The notes beneath the pieces were generated by a model that was given only the letters and a program-made list of their open reading frames with translations, was not told the DNA's origin and did no database searches. Shown one piece after another: positions 6,379-10,160 of a stretch of DNA of 10,160 nt. The stretch is from Pseudonocardiales bacterium (GTDB lineage: Bacteria; Actinomycetota; Actinomycetes; Mycobacteriales; Pseudonocardiaceae), in the NCBI GenBank assembly GCA_025465385.1, contig JAODNG010000252.1:1-10160 (forward strand), in the 5' to 3' direction. Positions within the stretch are counted from its first letter, which is position 1. Every line of letters starts with the position of its first letter. The position numbers and the translations under genes were made by a program.

Positions 6379-8547
6379 GTGCACCACCCGGCGCGGCCGG
6401 GTTCTACCATGCTGTCCGGGCATCGGCGCTACCGCCACCCGCCGGACGGGAAGGGCGACCTCGACGTGCGTATCGTCACCCGGGAGCCCGCCGCAACCCG
6501 ACGATGGCTGCCTGCCCGGCGCGAGGGGCTCTCCCCGCGGCGCAGACTCGCCGGGGCGCTGACCGGGCTGGTCGTTCTCCCCCTGCTGACAATGGTCTTG
6601 GCCCAGCTGCGCGAGATCGTGAACCTGCCCAGCCAGACGCTGCTCTACCTGCTCGCCATCGTGGTCGTAGCGCTTGTCGGTGGGCTGGTTCCGGCGCTGG
6701 CCGCCGCGGTCGCGGCCGCGGTGCTGCTGGATCACTACTTCATCCCGCCGCTCTACGACTTCGCCGTCGCCGACCCCGACAATGTGGTGGCCCTGGTCGC
6801 GTTCCTCCTCGTCGCCGGTGCGGCCAGCTCGGTTGTCGGCGTGGCCGCGCGCCGCCGTGAGGCCGAAGCCCTCGCGAACGCGAACGCCGAGAGCCGCGAG
6901 GAGTTCCGCCGGCTCGCCGAGGAACAGGCAGCGTTACGCCGCGTCGCCACGCTGGTCGCCCGCGGGGTACCGGCGGCCGAGATCTTCGCGGCCGTCGCGC
7001 AGGAAATCGGTAGCGTCCTCGGTGCCGACGCCACGCCCATCGCCCGCCTCGATCCCGACGGGGCGGCGACCGTCGTCGCCGTCGCCGGCGATCCTCCCGA
7101 CGAGCTAGTGGTGGGGAGCCGCTGGAAGCCTGAGCCGCCCCTGGCCATGGCGGCGGTCCTGCGCACCGGCCGCCCGGCTCGCTCCGACGACTACAGCCAG
7201 GCCTCCGGCGCGTCCGGTGACGCCATCCGCCGGATGGGAGCCCGGTCGGGGGTCGCGGCTCCCATCATCGTCGAAGGACATCTGTGGGGCATGATCGTCA
7301 TCGTGGGACGGCGGCGTTTCCCGGCCGACGCCGAACAACGCATGGCCGGTTTCACCGAGCTCGTCGGCACCGCGATCGCGAACGCCGAGGGCCGCGCCCA
7401 GCTTGAGGAAAGTCGCGACGAAGTCCACCGGCTCGCCGACGAGCAGGCGGCGTTGCGGCGGGTCGCCACGCTGGTTGCCCGCGGGGTAGCGCCGGACGAC
7501 GTGTTCCCGGCCGTCGCGGAGGAGGTGAGACACATCCTCGGAGCTGACGCCTCGATCATTGTCCGCCTCGATCCCGACGGCCAGGTGACTGTCCTCGCTC
7601 GCGTCGGCGAACGCCAGACCGATCTGCCGCTGGGGAGCCGGTGGAAGCCTGAGCCGCCCCTGGCCATGGCGGCGGTCCTGCGCACCGGCCGCCCGGCGCG
7701 CTGCGACGACTACAGCGAAGCTTCCAGCGCGTTTGTTGACGCCACCGTCCGCCGGATGCGGATCCGGTCCTCGGTCGCGGTGCCGATCGTCGTCGAGGGG
7801 CGGCTGTGGGGCACGATCGTCGCCGGGGTGCAGCACGGACGTTTCCCGGCCGACGCGGAACAGCGCATGGCCGGCTTCACCGAACTCATCGGCACCGCGA
7901 TCGCGAACGCCGACAGCCGCGCCCAGCTCACCGCCTCCCGGGCCCGGATCGTCGCCGCCGCCGACAATGCCCGTCGCCAGATCGAGCGCGACCTGCATGA
8001 CGGCACCCAGCAGCGACTGGTCGCGCTCAGCCTCACATTGCGCCTGGCCCAGTCCTCCGTGCCCGCCGACCTGCCCGAACTGGAGACCCAGATCGGCCAG
8101 GTCACCGACGACCTCACCGCGGCGATCGAGGAGCTGCGCGAACTCGCCCGAGGCATCCACCCGGCGATCCTGTCCGAGGGCGGGCTGGGCCCGGCCCTGC
8201 GCACCCTGGCCCGCCGCGCCGCGATCCCGGTGGAACTCGACATCCGGACCCAAAGCCGCGCCGCGGACCCGATCGAGATGGCCGCCTACTACGTCGTGTC
8301 CGAGACGCTCACCAACACCACCAAGCACGCCCGCGCGTCGTGCGCGCAGGTCGCGGTCGAACAGCGCGATGGCCTGCTGAACCTGTCGATCCGCGACGAC
8401 GGCATCGGCGGCGCCGATCCCGCTCGCGGGTCGGGCCTGATCGGCCTGCGCGACCGGGTACAGGCCCTGGGCGGATCGATCGAGATCGACAGCCCCGCGG
8501 GGGCCGGTACAGCGATCATCGTCGAGCTTCCGCTGCAGCCCCACTGA
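6379..8547 (+). CDS. Sensor histidine kinase with KdpD-like DUF4118 membrane module, two GAF domains and a NarL-partner type kinase core
   Basis: This is a membrane sensor kinase, but its core is of a different family from KdpD. From the GTG at 6379: a basic N-terminus; four hydrophobic helices (about 57-157) that align without gaps to the DUF4118 region of the neighbouring KdpD; two successive GAF domains starting near residues 175 and 348; a HisKA_3 dimerisation domain with His540 in ERDLHDGTQQRL; and a HATPase domain with ETLTNTTKHA (Asn646), RDDGIGG and GLIGLRDRVQALGG. HisKA_3 kinases normally phosphorylate NarL/LuxR-type regulators, and none is present in the window. The ligand of the GAF domains cannot be read from the sequence. 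The start is uncertain: GTG 6379 gives 722 residues, while in-frame ATG 6409 and GTG 6466 are alternatives. GTG 6466 has GGGAAGGG ten bases upstream and begins just before the more family-like sequence. It lies 57-144 bases after kdpD on the same strand, so co-transcription is possible but unproven. Confidence 0.92.
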   Translation: MHHPARPGSTMLSGHRRYRHPPDGKGDLDVRIVTREPAATRRWLPARREGLSPRRRLAGALTGLVVLPLLTMVLAQLREIVNLPSQTLLYLLAIVVVALVGGLVPALAAAVAAAVLLDHYFIPPLYDFAVADPDNVVALVAFLLVAGAASSVVGVAARRREAEALANANAESREEFRRLAEEQAALRRVATLVARGVPAAEIFAAVAQEIGSVLGADATPIARLDPDGAATVVAVAGDPPDELVVGSRWKPEPPLAMAAVLRTGRPARSDDYSQASGASGDAIRRMGARSGVAAPIIVEGHLWGMIVIVGRRRFPADAEQRMAGFTELVGTAIANAEGRAQLEESRDEVHRLADEQAALRRVATLVARGVAPDDVFPAVAEEVRHILGADASIIVRLDPDGQVTVLARVGERQTDLPLGSRWKPEPPLAMAAVLRTGRPARCDDYSEASSAFVDATVRRMRIRSSVAVPIVVEGRLWGTIVAGVQHGRFPADAEQRMAGFTELIGTAIANADSRAQLTASRARIVAAADNARRQIERDLHDGTQQRLVALSLTLRLAQSSVPADLPELETQIGQVTDDLTAAIEELRELARGIHPAILSEGGLGPALRTLARRAAIPVELDIRTQSRAADPIEMAAYYVVSETLTNTTKHARASCAQVAVEQRDGLLNLSIRDDGIGGADPARGSGLIGLRDRVQALGGSIEIDSPAGAGTAIIVELPLQPH
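6901..7929 (+). repeat. Tandem in-gene duplication encoding the two GAF domains
   Basis: Two consecutive units, 6901-7404 and 7420-7929, encode parallel protein sequences, both containing AALRRVATLVARGV, GSRWKPEPPLAMAAVLRTG, FPADAEQRMAGFTEL and GTAIANA. The offset is 519 bases in the first half and 525 in the last part, so the second unit has gained two codons in between. One stretch of 86 bases (7112-7197 against 7631-7716) differs at only 3 positions, far closer than the rest. This suggests either a recent duplication with later divergence of the flanks, or gene conversion between the units. Confidence 0.9.
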
Positions 8548-8580
8548 TGCTGGACCGTGTTCCCCGCCATTGTCGAGCTA

Positions 8581-9555
8581 TCACATACCCTCCGGTGACG
8601 GGCCGGCGATCGGAGTCGCAGAAGCCATGATCTTGTCGATCGCGGCGAGGTCCGCTTTGCTCAGCGAGATCTCCGCGGCGGCAAGGCTGTCCTGGACGTG
8701 GTTCGCTTTCCGGGCACCGACGATCGCCACGTGCACTGCCGGGTTGGCTAGCGTCCATGCAATGGCCAACTGGCTAATGGTCATGCCACGGTCGGCGGCG
8801 AACTTATCCAGCGCACGTACCACCGCCAGGTTGTGCCGGTAGGTGTCGCCGGTAAACATCGGGCCGTTGCTGCGCCAGTCATCGCGGGCGAACGTGGTGT
8901 TCTCGGTCAGCGCTCCGGTCAGCAAGCCGTGCGCCAATGGGCCGTATACCAACACGCCAACGTTGTGCTCACGACAGTAGGGCAGTATCTCGTCCTCGAT
9001 CTCACGACGGAACAGGTGATACGGCGGCTGCACTGTCTCCACCGGCAGAGTCCTGGAGAACTCGGCCATCTGTTGCGCGTCATAGTTGGACACGCCGACG
9101 TGTCCGATCTTGCCTTGGGCGACGAGATCCCGCAGGGCGCCCGCCGTCTCGGCTGCCGGAACCTTCGGGTCGGGCCAGTGCACCTGGTACAGATCAATGT
9201 GGTCGACGCCCAGCGCCGTCAAGCTGGCGTCGACGCCTTGGCGCAGCCACTCGGGGCTGGCGTCGCGGACCAGACCGGAATCGGTCATGCGCAAAGCACC
9301 CTTGGTGGCAATGACGAGCTGGTCCCGGCTTCTGGTGAGCTCCTCACGAAGTGCCTTGCCGAGCAGCCGCTCGGACGCGCCGAAACCGTAGGCCTGAGCG
9401 GTGTCGAAGAAGTTGACGCCCAGCTCGCGGGCCCGGCGGATCGCCGTGGTAGCCGCGTCCTCATCGAACCGGCCCCATTCTCCGCCGAGCTGCCAAGTGC
9501 CGAACGCGATGCGAGAGACGTGGAGTCCGCTCCTGCCTAGTGTGGCCATCTTCAT
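8581..9555 (-). CDS. Aldo/keto reductase family oxidoreductase
   Basis: This is a soluble NADPH-dependent oxidoreductase of the aldo/keto reductase superfamily, which reduces aldehydes or ketones to alcohols. The 324-residue length is typical. The catalytic tetrad is complete: Asp51 and Tyr56 in FFDTAQAYGFGASE, Lys85 in VIATKGAL and His126 in DLYQVHWPD. The N-terminal GRSGLHVSRIAFGTWQLGG and the C-terminal VAIVGARKANHVQDSL (cofactor-binding region) are also characteristic. The start at 9555 is chosen because GAGGAAG sits 7 bases upstream; a second in-frame ATG two codons later lacks that spacing. It faces the sensor kinase gene tail-to-tail with only 33 bases between the stops, where I see no clear terminator hairpin. 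Twenty bases upstream ends a same-strand DyP-like remnant, so the two may share a promoter. The substrate cannot be predicted. Confidence 0.94.
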   Translation of the reverse strand: MKMATLGRSGLHVSRIAFGTWQLGGEWGRFDEDAATTAIRRARELGVNFFDTAQAYGFGASERLLGKALREELTRSRDQLVIATKGALRMTDSGLVRDASPEWLRQGVDASLTALGVDHIDLYQVHWPDPKVPAAETAGALRDLVAQGKIGHVGVSNYDAQQMAEFSRTLPVETVQPPYHLFRREIEDEILPYCREHNVGVLVYGPLAHGLLTGALTENTTFARDDWRSNGPMFTGDTYRHNLAVVRALDKFAADRGMTISQLAIAWTLANPAVHVAIVGARKANHVQDSLAAAEISLSKADLAAIDKIMASATPIAGPSPEGM

Positions 9556-9562
9556 GTCTGAT

Positions 9563-9569
9563 CTTCCTC
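9563..9569 (-). promoter_or_regulatory. Ribosome binding site of the aldo/keto reductase gene
   Basis: On the minus strand this reads GAGGAAG, followed by 7 bases and then the ATG at 9555. It falls between the stop of the upstream remnant ORF and the reductase start, so the reductase is translated independently even if co-transcribed. Confidence 0.65.
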
Positions 9570-9575
9570 ACTGGT

Positions 9576-9824
9576 TTATCGAGCCTGCCCGGGTACGACC
9601 GCCACGCCGTAGGGATCGTTGCCGGTCGTCACGGTGGTCACCGCGTGGAGTTTGCGTGTCAGCGCCCGGAACAACGCGGTCAGCTCGCCACGGTTGGCCG
9701 CGGTGACGTCAAAGACGAGGAAGCTGGCAGCCGTCGGTGGAGCGGTTGCGATCCCCGCGGAAGCCGCGCCACCGGCAACGCCCTGGAGAAAGGACCGCCG
9801 CTGGAAGGGACGCAACCCGCTCAT
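9576..9824 (-). pseudogene. DyP-type peroxidase N-terminal remnant with Tat signal, apparently joined to a YVTN beta-propeller fragment
   Basis: From the ATG at 9824 (GGGGGAG lies 6 bases upstream) this encodes only 82 residues. Residues 1-26 look like a twin-arginine export signal (FQRRSFLQGVAGGAASAG, with the Arg pair at 9-10). Then comes SFLVFDVTAANRGELTALFRAL, which resembles the first strand and helix of secreted DyP-type haem peroxidases of the EfeB/TyrA group. After that the match stops: the haem-binding GxxDG segment and proximal His are absent, where a full enzyme would have roughly 400 residues. The last 20 or so residues, TTVTTGNDPYGVAVVPG, resemble a single blade of a YVTN/NHL-type beta-propeller instead. 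I read it as a decayed or recombined gene, not a working peroxidase; a small exported protein cannot be excluded. A longer frame reaches back to 9902, but that upstream part has no good ribosome site and runs through the palindrome at 9851-9865. Confidence 0.6.
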
Positions 9825-9850
9825 CACCGGCTCCCCCGGTCGATCGTTTA

Positions 9851-9865
9851 GTGACGCTCCGTCAC
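9851..9865. promoter_or_regulatory. Palindromic putative repressor operator (TetR-type pattern)
   Basis: GTGACGCTCCGTCAC is a perfect inverted repeat with 6-bp arms and a 3-base centre. It lies 26 bases upstream of the remnant ORF start on the minus strand, where a promoter would be expected. The GTGAC-N5-GTCAC pattern is like many actinobacterial TetR-family operators. No TetR gene is in the window, so the regulator is unknown; the assignment rests on symmetry and position only. Confidence 0.45.
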
Positions 9866-10021
9866 AGGACAGCGTGGCGTTGATTTTCTGGCGGAGCATC
9901 ACTGTTAGCGCCCGTCGTGCTCTGGTGCTGGCGACAGTCTCCGGACTCCTGCTGACCGGTACTGAAGTTCAGCGCTGGCCGTGAAGACGTGAGCAGCCCG
10001 ATGCGGAATCGTGGAACAGCA
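9866..10021. other. Intergenic spacer between the minus-strand pair and hemA
   Basis: This divergent spacer must hold the hemA promoter, but I cannot point to a convincing one. The best -35/-10 pair, TTGATT at 9880 and TGTTAG at 9903 with 17 bases between, matches the -10 consensus at only 3 of 6 positions. An 11-bp palindrome CTGAAGTTCAG lies at 9962-9972. No reading frame here has recognisable content. Confidence 0.35.
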
Positions 10022-10028
10022 GGAGGGG
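10022..10028 (+). promoter_or_regulatory. Ribosome binding site of hemA
   Basis: GGAGGGG lies 10 bases before the ATG at 10039. The spacing is slightly long but usable, and the following protein begins exactly where glutamyl-tRNA reductases begin. Confidence 0.6.
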
Positions 10029-10038
10029 TGGTAGGCCG

Positions 10039-10160
10039 ATGAGTCTTTTGGTCGTGGGGTTGTCCCACCGCAGCGCACCGGTGGACGTGCTGGAGCGTGT
10101 TGCGGTGTCCTGCGCGGACGCCGACAAGGTCTTACATCAGGTGCTGGAGAGTGAGCACGT
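10039..10160 (+). CDS. hemA: Glutamyl-tRNA reductase, N-terminal part (runs off the window)
   Basis: HemA reduces glutamyl-tRNA(Glu) to glutamate-1-semialdehyde with NADPH, the first committed step of haem and other tetrapyrrole synthesis by the C5 pathway. Only 40 complete codons are visible. They start MSLLVVGLSHRSAPVDVLER, the family N-terminus with the conserved GLSHRSAPV motif; the catalytic cysteine (S/T-CNR motif) lies just beyond the edge. The frame is open to the end of the window. In many actinobacteria hemA follows the redox repressor gene rex and is followed by hemC. Here the upstream neighbours are on the other strand and no rex is present, so hemA probably has its own promoter. 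Confidence 0.93.
   Translation, partial: MSLLVVGLSHRSAPVDVLERVAVSCADADKVLHQVLESEH

Noticed and set aside
7105..8544. 479-codon open frame on the minus strand
   Set aside because: It lies entirely antisense to the sensor kinase, has no recognisable domain, and its low-complexity Gly/Arg/Asp composition is typical of the shadow frame of a GC-rich gene.
8548..8580. Bidirectional terminator between the convergent sensor kinase and reductase genes
   Set aside because: I found no stem of useful length and no T-run in the 33-base gap.
9880..9908. TTGATT-N17-TGTTAG as a hemA promoter
   Set aside because: The -10 element matches only 3 of 6 consensus positions and lies about 130 bases from the start codon.
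9962..9972. Palindrome CTGAAGTTCAG as a Rex operator upstream of hemA
   Set aside because: Rex sites as I know them have the form TGTGAA-N4-TTCACA. This one has a single-base centre and lacks the outer TGT/ACA, so it is probably chance.

Overview
This window comes from a high-GC chromosome, most likely an actinobacterium. The evidence is strong G/C preference at third codon positions, GTG/ATG starts, a C-terminal histidine kinase of the NarL-partner type, and a hemA start (SHRSAPVDVLERVA) of actinobacterial flavour. Assignment below phylum is not supported by sequence alone; a Pseudonocardiales-like genome would fit, but that is inference.

Positions 1-6321 hold a collinear kdp locus for high-affinity, ATP-driven potassium uptake: the 3' part of kdpA (its beginning lies before the window), kdpB, kdpC and the sensor kinase kdpD. 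kdpA and kdpB overlap by one base, kdpB and kdpC are 6 bases apart, and kdpC and kdpD are separated by about 45 bases with their own Shine-Dalgarno sequence. All diagnostic motifs of the transporter and of KdpD are intact. The response regulator kdpE, which often follows kdpD, is not in the window.

In the place where kdpE might be expected (6379-8547) lies a second sensor kinase. It has a KdpD-like four-helix DUF4118 membrane module, two tandem GAF domains that are visibly duplicated at the DNA level, and a HisKA_3/HATPase core. That core belongs to a different kinase family from KdpD and would be expected to phosphorylate a NarL/LuxR-type regulator. No regulator of either type is present here.

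From 8581 to 9824 the coding strand switches to minus. There is an intact aldo/keto reductase. Just upstream of it, in the same direction, is a short 82-residue ORF with a twin-arginine signal and the first residues of a DyP-type peroxidase, ending in what looks like one YVTN beta-propeller blade. This is best read as a broken or chimeric gene remnant that keeps a good ribosome binding site. A 15-bp palindrome (GTGACG-CTC-CGTCAC) upstream of this pair looks like a TetR-type operator.

At the right edge (10039 onward, plus strand) the glutamyl-tRNA reductase gene hemA begins and runs out of the window. The rex repressor gene that often precedes hemA in actinobacteria is not next to it.
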